NCBI GenBank assembly: GCA_041749075.1
Contig: JBGTBY010000018.1
Span: 1-64,000, forward strand
Origin: CAMTWZ01 sp041749075
Lineage (GTDB): Bacteria > Bacteroidota > Rhodothermia > Balneolales > HLUCCA01
DNA length: 64,000 bases
Direction of reading: 5' to 3'
Part shown: piece by piece, positions 18,047-25,901 of the stretch
Layout: every line of letters begins with the position of its first letter
Position numbering within the stretch: the stretch's first letter is position 1
Program-made: the position numbers and the translations under genes
Notes under the pieces: generated by a model
Seen by the model: the letters and a program-made list of their open reading frames with translations, nothing else
The model's database searches: none
Told to the model about the DNA's origin: nothing

Positions 18047-18417
18047 AGGAACGATGGATCTTGGTGGATGGAGAGAATGATGGGATGGATGTCCGACAGA
18101 TGTTCTTTCGACACGAACCCTTTTACCGACATGGCTTCCGCTTTGAGGCGGATGGATGGTGAGTCGAAACTGGTCACGATCACCACATTCGCATCCGCAT
18201 CAATCGACCGAATGCGCTTGGTGGCGTCGAAACCATTCATCTGCTTGAGCTGAACGTCCATCAGCACACAATCCGGTTTCTTCAATGCGTATTGGACCAC
18301 CGCGTCTTCTCCGCTCTCGCATTCGATGAACTCGAACGAGGTTTTCGGGATCGACGAAACGACGGTTTTCAATACCCGCCTCATGGCGGCATGATCATCG
18401 ACGATCATAATTCTCAT
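18043..18417 (-). CDS. Stand-alone response regulator receiver (REC-only) protein
   Basis: 124 residues forming just one CheY-like receiver domain. The acidic pair Asp7-Asp8 (MIVDDHA), phospho-acceptor Asp54 (VLMDVQL), the Thr/Ser switch (VIVTSFD) and the conserved Lys (GFVSKEH) are present. There is no DNA-binding or enzymatic output domain. Its stop codon overlaps the start of the giant FG-GAP gene (ATGA at 18043-18046), which suggests translational coupling of a cytoplasmic regulator to a secreted protein. The likely phosphodonor is the kinase encoded upstream, making it either a phosphate sink or a protein-interaction regulator. Confidence 0.88.
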   Translation of the reverse strand: MRIMIVDDHAAMRRVLKTVVSSIPKTSFEFIECESGEDAVVQYALKKPDCVLMDVQLKQMNGFDATKRIRSIDADANVVIVTSFDSPSIRLKAEAMSVKGFVSKEHLSDIHPIILSIHQDPSFL

Positions 18418-18501
18418 TGACTGATGTTTCCGGATTGCAAGGTGACACGAACGACATCTTTCGATGCAAACGGAAGTTGCTGCTCAACGAGGCGGACCAC
18501 A

Positions 18502-18540
18502 ATGAGCAAGTCTGCTCATTTTCATGGGTACTACTACCCA
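18502..18540. promoter_or_regulatory. Two adjacent palindromes upstream of REC-giant gene
   Basis: In the 132-bp gap between the LuxR-type regulator gene and the REC gene there is a perfect inverted repeat TGGGTACTACTACCCA (18525-18540) and a second, ATGAGCAAGTCTGCTCAT (18502-18519). No T-run follows on the minus strand, so they are poor terminators. Their position fits an operator for the adjacent response regulator. Confidence 0.4.
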
Positions 18541-18549
18541 GTTATGAGT

Positions 18550-19191
18550 TTATTTTTTGTTTTCTAGCGCAAATTTCAGCAACGCATGAGCGCCGTTCAG
18601 CCCCAACTTGGAGCAGATGTTGTTTCGATGGTTCTGCACGGTTTTCACACTCACATGCAGGGTTTCGGCGATTTCTTGACTCGTCTTCATCTCCGCCAGC
18701 TGATTCAACACGGTCATTTCAGCCGAGGTCAGTTGGTCCAATTCGCCTGATGATTCTTTTGCTTGGGTATTCGAGTTCCGACGCATCAGAAAATCGGAAA
18801 TAGCCGGACTCAGATAATACCTCCCCTCCAACACCGTGTTCACACTATTCAGTATATCGGTGACGGTGTTCTCTTTCAACACATATCCTTTCACACCGAT
18901 GTCCATGGCTTTGTTGAACATCGATTCGTCTTTGAACATGGTCAGGAAGATGATCTTGACCGGCAATCCCTCTTCACGCACCTTTTTGGCTACCTCGTAT
19001 CCCGACATCTCAGGCATTTCGATGTCCAATATGGCCACATCCAGCTTTTGCTCACGGATGATCGTGAGCGCATGGAGTCCGTTTTTGGCCTCAACAACCT
19101 GATAGTGCGTTTGGGCTTGCAATACGGTCCGGAGTCCGCCCCGAATGAGTTCGTGGTCATCGGCTATTAGTACATTTGCCATTCTATCCAT
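18550..19191 (-). CDS. NarL/LuxR-type response regulator
   Basis: 213 residues: an N-terminal REC domain (ADDHE; phospho-acceptor Asp56 in VAILDIEMP; Lys in GYVLKEN) and a C-terminal LuxR/GerE helix-turn-helix (LTSAEMTVLNQLAEMKTSQE, then VSVKTVQNHRNNICSKLGL). The ATG at 19191 overlaps the kinase gene by 8 nt. A second ATG at 19182 lies directly after the kinase stop and starts nearer the domain, so either may be used. It is the cognate output of the preceding histidine kinase and likely controls the REC-giant protein genes downstream. Confidence 0.92.
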   Translation of the reverse strand: MDRMANVLIADDHELIRGGLRTVLQAQTHYQVVEAKNGLHALTIIREQKLDVAILDIEMPEMSGYEVAKKVREEGLPVKIIFLTMFKDESMFNKAMDIGVKGYVLKENTVTDILNSVNTVLEGRYYLSPAISDFLMRRNSNTQAKESSGELDQLTSAEMTVLNQLAEMKTSQEIAETLHVSVKTVQNHRNNICSKLGLNGAHALLKFALENKK

Positions 19192-22120
19192 GGGTGCTAC
19201 TCGGGATATTCAAGGTGATGGTCGTTCCCTCTTCGGGTGTGGATTTGAATTGGATGGTGCCGCCAAGGGTTTCAACTCTCTCACGCATGCCAGTCAACCC
19301 CAAGCCGACCGGCGTTTTGACGGATACCGGATTGAACCCGATTCCATCGTCCCATAAGATGGCTCTGATTCCAGTATGGATGCGCTTCACGAACACAGAC
19401 GCGTTATCGGCTTTTGAATGTTTTTGGATGTTGGTGATCCCTTCTTGAATGACCCGATAAAAGTGGATCTGACTGTTGATGGGAATCAGGTCGTCGATAT
19501 TCTCGATATGATAACTGCATTCGAGACTCGCGGTTTGGCGCACTTCTTCGCATAGGGTATTCAAAGAGTCTGTGAGTCCGAATCGTTCCAAGTGAACCGG
19601 ACGCAGATCGTGGGTGATGGACCGAACATCGCTGATCGAACTCATTGCACTATGCATGATTTCGGTAAGGTGATGGGAGGTTTTTTCTTTATCCGTGACA
19701 GTGAATTGCGCCATTTCCGCCCGGTTCTTAATGACCAGAATCTGCTGACCCAACCCGTCATGCAGCTCCGCTGCGATACGACGGCGTTCTTGCTCCTGCG
19801 ATTCGATGAGCTTCTCGGTGAACCGTTTCTGCTTCTCCTGTTCCGTTTTCAACTGCTTCACTCGTGTCGCATATATGACTGGGCCTACCGTAAGCACGAT
19901 CAATGCCAAAAACCCACGGAACCAAGGCGTATCCCAAAACGGCGGGATGACGGTGACCATGATCGAGGCACCGGTTTCATTCCAGACGGTTCCGTCCGCT
20001 GAAGCTGATACATTGAAGGTGTAGGTGCCGGACGGCAACCTGGTGAACAGTGCGGAGCGCCTGGTTCCCACTTCAAGCCAGGTGTCGTCCAACCCATCCA
20101 GCCGGTAACGGAAGCGGAGCTTGGCCGCATCTCGGTAGTATAATGCGGTGTACTCGATTTCCAGATAGGGACTGTTGTACGGCAATTCGATACCCGAATG
20201 AAGTGGAAGTTCTCGCGAATCGGATCGGATGGATGTGATGTAAACAGGCGGAATCCGTTCGTTTTCTGCGGCTTGGCGAGTCGAAACCACGGCCACTCCC
20301 ATCACCGTCGGGAAGTACAGATTTCCGTCGTCATCGCGGATCACATTCGGCTGGAATCCACCGTTCGTCTCGGCACTGTTCATGCCATCGCGTTTGCCAT
20401 AGAATTCGGATCTCACGCGGTTGATTTCACCACGATGAAACCGGTTCAGCATGGCTCGGCTCGTCCGAAAAATGCCATTGTTACTCCCCGACCAAAAATC
20501 TCCGTTCTCGTCTTCGATCAGATGCGAGACAATATTGTCGTACAGACCATGTTCTTTGCGGATGTTGGTCACAACGCCGTTTTCCCAGCGGTAGATGCCG
20601 CTGCCGTAGGTGCCGAACCACATCACGCCGTCGACATCCTCATGGATCGCCCTCACATAGGGTTGGGATTGTATAGGGATGTCGGTCAACTCATTTGCAT
20701 CGATTCGAAACACGCCTTGCGTGGTGCCGACCCACATCCGCCCCAAGCGGTCTTCATACAGAATGCGCGCATCGTCTGTCGGAAAGGCTCGATACCCCGT
20801 GCCATCATCTCTCACCACACCCATCATGGTTCCGAACCAAAGCGTACCGGAACGGTCTTCCATGATCGCGTTCACATTGTCATAGGGAAATCCATTTTCG
20901 ACCTTGAGTTCCACACCTGGTTTATTCAAATCATCCAACCGATAGACGGTCCGTGAGCCGAACCAATGGCGTCCTTTCGAATCGACGAATACCGACCATA
21001 CGCATTGGTTGGTGAGAAATCGATTTGCCGTTAAGGGAGTCGCCCGGCCGTTTTTCCACTCATATACCCCGCCACAGTTGGTGGCAAAGAGATAGCGGCC
21101 GTCTGGGGTGCGGGTTAGCGACAGCATCTGCTCGGTATCCAAACCCTGATCTCGATCAATCATGTTGATGACGGATTCACGAAGTTGAAAGAGGCCCATG
21201 TTGGTCGAACCCAACCACAAATTCCCCTCCATATCGGCCAGAACGCTGACAATGTCAACATCCTCGTTCCCGACAAAAGGTTCGTAGTCTTCGAACGAAG
21301 TTCCATTGTACAGGGACATCCCATAGAAATTCAGCGCCCATAACTGCTGATTTCGATCCACATGCAACTTCCAGATGAAGTTCGAATGCTCTCGCTGTGG
21401 GATGGGGACGGGTACGGTGGTATCCCCATCATACCGGAAAATACCTTTGCCGCTCGTTCCGAGGTATACGATGCCGGAACCGGCGGGATGTTCAACCACA
21501 TCAATGATATCGCTCGTGGTGTCGCCAAAATCTTCGACGAGTACGATCCGACGACCATAGGTTCGAAGCAGTTTGTGCGAATATCCCATCCACATTCCGT
21601 TCGGATTGGATACTGCTGAATGAACTAAATACTCCCCATTTTCGGCTTCTATCGGAATGAATTCGTCCCCATCCAGAAAATAGGTGGTTTCATATATCGA
21701 TGCCCAAACGAATCCTTCGAGATCCTGCCGTACGACCAGAGCGGTGGGGGAATTGGCAATCTTGTCAAATTCATACAACCGGCATTCGCCATCCTTAAAA
21801 CGGAGCAGACCGTCTTCAGTAGACACCCACATCCGCGCCTCTCTGTCTTCAAACAACCGAAGGATGCGATCGGTACGCATGCATTTCGTGTTGAAACGGT
21901 CGTAGGTGGTGAAACTAACCCCATCAAAGCGAACCAAGCCTCCGAACGTGGCCAGCCAGATATAACCATCGCGGGTTTGAAGGATATCATTCACCGAGCT
22001 TTGAGGCAGACCTTGTTCCATGCCCCACGCGGTCACCACATACGGTCGACGCACCGATTGCTGGGCCTCGGATGTTGACACGACTAATAGTAACAGGATG
22101 ACGAGATGTAGGTGCTTCAC
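19184..22120 (-). CDS. Two-component-propeller sensor histidine kinase (HisKA_3)
   Basis: 978 residues. A signal peptide (1-19, ending STSEA) is followed by a large periplasmic region of two-component-regulator propeller repeats (YIWLATFGGLVRFDG, MWVSTEDGLLRF and others), a Y_Y_Y domain (about 650-725), one transmembrane helix (about 735-751) and a short coiled coil. The HisKA_3 dimerisation domain has phospho-acceptor His787 (AAELHDGLGQQ), and the HATPase_c domain carries N (QKHSKADNASVF), DDGIGF and GLGLTGMRER boxes. It resembles hybrid-type polysaccharide sensors but has no fused receiver or HTH; these are supplied by the overlapping regulator gene. A ligand, perhaps an extracellular glycan, is inferred from the family. 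Confidence 0.92.
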   Translation of the reverse strand: MKHLHLVILLLLVVSTSEAQQSVRRPYVVTAWGMEQGLPQSSVNDILQTRDGYIWLATFGGLVRFDGVSFTTYDRFNTKCMRTDRILRLFEDREARMWVSTEDGLLRFKDGECRLYEFDKIANSPTALVVRQDLEGFVWASIYETTYFLDGDEFIPIEAENGEYLVHSAVSNPNGMWMGYSHKLLRTYGRRIVLVEDFGDTTSDIIDVVEHPAGSGIVYLGTSGKGIFRYDGDTTVPVPIPQREHSNFIWKLHVDRNQQLWALNFYGMSLYNGTSFEDYEPFVGNEDVDIVSVLADMEGNLWLGSTNMGLFQLRESVINMIDRDQGLDTEQMLSLTRTPDGRYLFATNCGGVYEWKNGRATPLTANRFLTNQCVWSVFVDSKGRHWFGSRTVYRLDDLNKPGVELKVENGFPYDNVNAIMEDRSGTLWFGTMMGVVRDDGTGYRAFPTDDARILYEDRLGRMWVGTTQGVFRIDANELTDIPIQSQPYVRAIHEDVDGVMWFGTYGSGIYRWENGVVTNIRKEHGLYDNIVSHLIEDENGDFWSGSNNGIFRTSRAMLNRFHRGEINRVRSEFYGKRDGMNSAETNGGFQPNVIRDDDGNLYFPTVMGVAVVSTRQAAENERIPPVYITSIRSDSRELPLHSGIELPYNSPYLEIEYTALYYRDAAKLRFRYRLDGLDDTWLEVGTRRSALFTRLPSGTYTFNVSASADGTVWNETGASIMVTVIPPFWDTPWFRGFLALIVLTVGPVIYATRVKQLKTEQEKQKRFTEKLIESQEQERRRIAAELHDGLGQQILVIKNRAEMAQFTVTDKEKTSHHLTEIMHSAMSSISDVRSITHDLRPVHLERFGLTDSLNTLCEEVRQTASLECSYHIENIDDLIPINSQIHFYRVIQEGITNIQKHSKADNASVFVKRIHTGIRAILWDDGIGFNPVSVKTPVGLGLTGMRERVETLGGTIQFKSTPEEGTTITLNIPSSTHG

Positions 22121-22140
22121 AAACGGAACGTACGATTTTC

Positions 22141-22469
22141 CTAGTGATGTTCGATCAAGTAAGGTACGATCGCATCAACCATCACCGAATAGATGATGTC
22201 GTTCGCACCACCTGCACGTCGTCGTATCGGCCCGCATCCATATACATTCGTCCGAAGGCCAGTAGTCCGGCAGGACTCAATGACATATTATTTCCCCCGA
22301 AATAGATGCCTTTCGGGTCGCGGTCCCAGCCTCCTCTCCAATACCGTTCCTGTTTGAGCACACCATTTTGATAGATCATGAAACCAGAAACCCCTGGAAT
22401 AGTCGAGACAGATCGAATCAGTGAATCCGATGGGGAGCCGACAAATAGCCATAAGATCAAAAACACCAT
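22141..22469 (-). pseudogene. Remnant of beta-lactamase-like serine hydrolase
   Basis: Minus-strand sequence starting MVFLILWLFVG (22469) reads an N-terminal piece of a class C beta-lactamase-like esterase (TIPGVSGFMIYQNGVLKQER). It jumps directly to a C-terminal piece (GIYFGGNNMSLSPAGLLAFG, then RMYMDAGRYDD). The SxxK and YxN catalytic regions that should lie between are deleted. After QVV the frame shifts: the expected C-terminus (NDIIYSVMVDAIVPYLIEHH) is readable in a second frame and stops at 22141-22143. Internal deletion plus frameshift make this a dead gene. Confidence 0.7.
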
Positions 22470-22512
22470 ATTTTCCCGTAATCCCCTTTTTCTTAACGAT
22501 ACGAAAATCCGC

Positions 22513-22764
22513 TTGTTCGTCCATCCCGACCCCAATTTTCTCCATGAAATGGTCTTCGCAAAGATGCCCTTCGGTCGGTATGAGGGTCAATATGTGACAA
22601 ATCTTCCTGTCCATTATTTGGAGTGGTTTTCGAGGGAAGGATTCCCGAAAGGGACCCTAGGGCAATACTTGTCGACCATGTACGAAATTAAAACGAACGG
22701 CTTGGACGACATCCTGAAACCGTTGGTCCAAGCGCGCAACGCATCGCACTGCATTCGGCGATGA
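22513..22764 (+). CDS. DUF3820 family protein
   Basis: Similarity to DUF3820 (putative quorum-sensing-regulated virulence factor family) is clear from HPDPNFL and AKMPFGRYEGQYVTNLPVHY through LEWFSREGFPKGTLGQYL to LSTMYEIKTNGLDDIL. The match extends upstream of the first good ATG (22549), so I place the start at TTG 22513, giving 83 residues. The open frame continues to 22378, but that part is antisense to the beta-lactamase remnant and shows no family similarity. It is a small cytosolic protein of unknown function and stands alone on the plus strand, ahead of the TIM-barrel isomerase gene. Confidence 0.6.
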   Translation: MFVHPDPNFLHEMVFAKMPFGRYEGQYVTNLPVHYLEWFSREGFPKGTLGQYLSTMYEIKTNGLDDILKPLVQARNASHCIRR

Positions 22765-22801
22765 TTTGATATATTGGCCTGAAACCAATTCAAATTTGCA
22801 T

Positions 22802-23680
22802 ATGACACCTCCGATCAATCGTCGCGACCTGCTCCGAACCATGGCCGTTGGCAGCCTTGGCCTCGCTACCTTCCCGACCCTTGGCTCGGCCTCCGCGTCG
22901 GAACCCTTGAAAGGCAACATCCGCCATTCCGTCTGCCGCTGGACATTCAGCATGCTTTCGCTCGACGCCTTATGTACCACCGTCAAAGAACTGGGATTCA
23001 ACGCGATCGACCTGGTTGGACCCGGCGAATGGGATGTGTTGAAGCGGCATGGCATCGATTCGTCGATGTGCAATGGCGCGGAAATCAGCCTGGAAAAGGG
23101 CTGGAATCATCTCGAATACCATCCCGAACTGATTGAGCGCTACACGAAACACATCGAACTGGTGGCTCAGGCGGGGTACCGGAATCTGATCTGCTTCAGT
23201 GGAAACCGGGAAGGGATGGATGATGAAACCGGGCTGCATCATTGCGAAATCGGACTCAAACAAATCATGAGTTTGGCCGAGCAACACGGAGTGACGATCC
23301 AGATGGAATTGTTCAACAGCAAGGTGAACCACCCGGATTACATGTGCGACAGCAGTGCGTGGGGCGTGGCCTTATGCGAGCGGATCGGCTCGCCGAATTT
23401 CAAGCTGCTTTATGATATCTATCATATGCAGGTGCAAGAGGGCGACATCATCGCCACCATCCGGAATCATCATCAGTGGTTCGGACATTACCATACGGCG
23501 GGCGTCCCCGGGCGAAATGAAATCGACCACACGCAGGAATTGAATTATCCGGCCATCATGAAGGCCATCGTCGACACCGGATACACAGGATATGTGGCGC
23601 AGGAATTCATTTCGACGCGAGAGTCCACCGCAGCCAAGATCGCTTCGCTGAAAGAAGCGATCCACATCTGCGATGTGTGA
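22802..23680 (+). CDS. Tat-exported sugar isomerase/epimerase-like TIM barrel (hydroxypyruvate isomerase family)
   Basis: 292 residues from the ATG at 22802. The N-terminus carries a twin-arginine signal (NRRDLLRTMAVG, then a hydrophobic stretch to SASA). The rest is an AP-endonuclease-2/xylose isomerase-like TIM barrel of the Hyi type, with metal/catalytic Glu in IQMELFNSK and in YVAQEFIST, and conserved His and Asp in LLYDIYHMQ and FGHYHTAGVPGRNEI. Secreted members of this family are common beside sugar oxidoreductases in Bacteroidota. The real substrate is unknown; hydroxypyruvate is only the family label. An upstream GTG/ATG extension to 22766 is unlikely because it would precede the Tat motif. 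Confidence 0.85.
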   Translation: MTPPINRRDLLRTMAVGSLGLATFPTLGSASASEPLKGNIRHSVCRWTFSMLSLDALCTTVKELGFNAIDLVGPGEWDVLKRHGIDSSMCNGAEISLEKGWNHLEYHPELIERYTKHIELVAQAGYRNLICFSGNREGMDDETGLHHCEIGLKQIMSLAEQHGVTIQMELFNSKVNHPDYMCDSSAWGVALCERIGSPNFKLLYDIYHMQVQEGDIIATIRNHHQWFGHYHTAGVPGRNEIDHTQELNYPAIMKAIVDTGYTGYVAQEFISTRESTAAKIASLKEAIHICDV

Positions 23681-23689
23681 TTTTGAATG

Positions 23690-23823
23690 AACAGGGAGTA
23701 AGAATTCTAACAGGGAGTAAGAATTTTAACAGGGAGCAAAGGAGCAATGGAGATGGTTTTATTGGCGGGCACTGGCCAAGGATTCCAAGAAACAAAACTC
23801 CTTTTCTCTTTTACTCCCTGTTA
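23690..23823. repeat. 19-bp tandem repeat with distant inverted arm
   Basis: AACAGGGAGTAAGAATTCT, AACAGGGAGTAAGAATTTT and AACAGGGAGCAAAGGAG start at 23690, 23709 and 23728: three copies in a 19-bp register. A perfect 13-bp inverted arm TTACTCCCTGTTA lies at 23811-23823, pairing with TAACAGGGAGTAA (23708-23720). It sits between the convergent isomerase and M16 genes and could serve as a bidirectional terminator, although the roughly 90-nt loop is long. Confidence 0.65.
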
Positions 23824-23849
23824 ATACGTATTTGCCCTGTTAAGAACCT

Positions 23850-25901
23850 TTAGTCAGCCGAATGCGAACTGACGGTCTGCGATGCGGCTTGCTGACCGTT
23901 CATCAGCGTGGATTCGCCGTACGCCATGCGGACCCCATCCGCCAGCGTCCAATTCGTGTAGAGGCTCACGGTTTCCACTTCGGCTCCGGCCATCGGATTG
24001 AATTCCTTCACGACTTGCCGAGCCGGTAATCCGGTTTCCAGATCCAGGTACCAGGTCGAGTTCAGATCCGTAAAGAAAATCTTGGCATAGGTCACCCCTT
24101 CGATCTCTTCATTCCCTAAAAACTCCACTTCCGCGGTTGCGATGTTCTGGGCCAGATTCACATAATGTGATGTGATCTGTTTGCGGATCCCATCCGAGAA
24201 CTGCGCAGGCAAGATTTGCTCTTGCGGACCCATTTTCTGCTTGCCAACCCCATTTCCATATTCGATGGTGAGCATGCCGCCCGGCGTGGTGATGTTCTGC
24301 ACCAAGGAATCCGGAAACGCGATTCGAGTGGTGGTCTGCAACGACATTCCGCCTTGATTCAACACGCCACTATAGGTGATGGAGTGGACAGGTCCCCCAT
24401 CCGGAAGAATCGCTGAAGCCATTTTTGTAGCCCATTGACGTCCCAAGTTCGCATCGCCTGATGTAGCGGCACGAGCCACAGCCGGACGCGGAATCGTGAT
24501 GTCGATCGAATTCACCGTTCCGAATCGGGACAGTTGATCACCCACTTCCGCAGGATTTCCTACGACCAGGATTTGCAAGGCATCCGGCTTCAAGTACTGT
24601 TTCGCCACACGTTGCACATCGGCGACGGTCACCTTGCGAAGATCTTCGATGTACCGATCAAAGAGGTTGGTCGGCAAGCCATAATAGGCATAGTTCACCT
24701 GCTCGTTCAGCACATCAGCACGGCCTTCATAGCGGAACACAAGGGAATTGAGGATGCGGTCGCGCGCTTCGTTCAATTCCGTCGCGCTGACCGGGGCATC
24801 CTGCATTTTCCGGATTTCGCCGATGGTGGATGTGATCGCATCCGCAGTAGATACACTTGCGGTGCTCAGACTCACGAAAAACTGTCCGGGGTACTGAATG
24901 CTGCTCTGGTACGCGCCGCCCACGTCATAGGTGAAGCCTTTGTTTGTGCGAACTTCCTGCATCAAACGACCTGAAAACGAGCCGCCGCTCAAGATTTCGT
25001 TCATCATTTGAAGTGCGGCATAATCCGGATTGTTGCGCTCGCCACCGATGTGTCCCAGCAGGATGTTGCTCTGATTCACATCCGTCTTCGACACGAAATG
25101 AATCCCTGGCTTGAACTCATAGGTGACTTTAGGAAGGGTCAATTCCTGTTTTTTTCCTGCTGGAAGCGGATTGAACGCACGTTCGATGGCCCGACGCATG
25201 TCGCGGGTGTTGAAATCGCCGATCACGCTCACCATCATGTTTTGTGCGACGAACGCATCTTTATGAAACGCCACCAGATCCTCGCGAGTGATCGCATCGA
25301 TCGTGGCATATTCGCTGGAACGTGTGAACACCGACTCCGAGCCATAAATCAATTTCCGGAACTCACGAGAGGTGATGGCCGAAGCATTGTCGTTCCGTCG
25401 TGAAATGGCGCTCCGCAACTGGGTCTTCGCCAGATCGATCTTATCGTCTGGAAACAACGGATTGCGCAGGATATCGATCAGTACCGGAAGCGTGGCATCG
25501 AAATCTTCTTTCAGTACGTTCAGGCCGGCGGATGCGGATGTGAATCCGACCGATGTTTCAATCGATGCGGCTTTGTTCTCAAGAAACGGATTCAACTTAT
25601 CGGCGGGATACGCCGTGCTGCCTCCGGATCTCATCACGGTTCCGACCACCGAGGCCAAACCGGTTTTCTCAGCCGGCACCAAAAAAGATCCGGTTCTGAC
25701 AATCACACTCATCCGAATCAACGGCAGTTCTTTGTCTTCGACCAAGAACACCCTGACTCCGTTCCGAAGGGTGAAGGTCTCGATTTTAGGCATCACAAAC
25801 CGGTTGATTTCCGGAAATGTGAGCTGGTCATGCGGTGTCTGGGCCGAGGCGGAGCCGAACACCAGAACACATATAGCAAATGTGAAGATGAGTTTTTTCA
25901 T
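23850..25901 (-). CDS. M16 peptidase-like protein lacking the zinc motif
   Basis: 683 residues with a signal peptide (ending GSASA) and two M16 domains (about 40-245 and 250-450), followed by a C-terminal extension of about 200 residues with beta-rich character. Where active M16 enzymes have HxxEH, this protein reads GLASVVGTVM (81-90), so both zinc-binding His and the catalytic Glu are absent. Such subunits pair with a catalytic partner, here encoded immediately upstream with an ATGA overlap (25898-25901). Together they would form a periplasmic heterodimeric protease resembling pitrilysin-type processing peptidases. Confidence 0.9.
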   Translation of the reverse strand: MKKLIFTFAICVLVFGSASAQTPHDQLTFPEINRFVMPKIETFTLRNGVRVFLVEDKELPLIRMSVIVRTGSFLVPAEKTGLASVVGTVMRSGGSTAYPADKLNPFLENKAASIETSVGFTSASAGLNVLKEDFDATLPVLIDILRNPLFPDDKIDLAKTQLRSAISRRNDNASAITSREFRKLIYGSESVFTRSSEYATIDAITREDLVAFHKDAFVAQNMMVSVIGDFNTRDMRRAIERAFNPLPAGKKQELTLPKVTYEFKPGIHFVSKTDVNQSNILLGHIGGERNNPDYAALQMMNEILSGGSFSGRLMQEVRTNKGFTYDVGGAYQSSIQYPGQFFVSLSTASVSTADAITSTIGEIRKMQDAPVSATELNEARDRILNSLVFRYEGRADVLNEQVNYAYYGLPTNLFDRYIEDLRKVTVADVQRVAKQYLKPDALQILVVGNPAEVGDQLSRFGTVNSIDITIPRPAVARAATSGDANLGRQWATKMASAILPDGGPVHSITYSGVLNQGGMSLQTTTRIAFPDSLVQNITTPGGMLTIEYGNGVGKQKMGPQEQILPAQFSDGIRKQITSHYVNLAQNIATAEVEFLGNEEIEGVTYAKIFFTDLNSTWYLDLETGLPARQVVKEFNPMAGAEVETVSLYTNWTLADGVRMAYGESTLMNGQQAASQTVSSHSAD

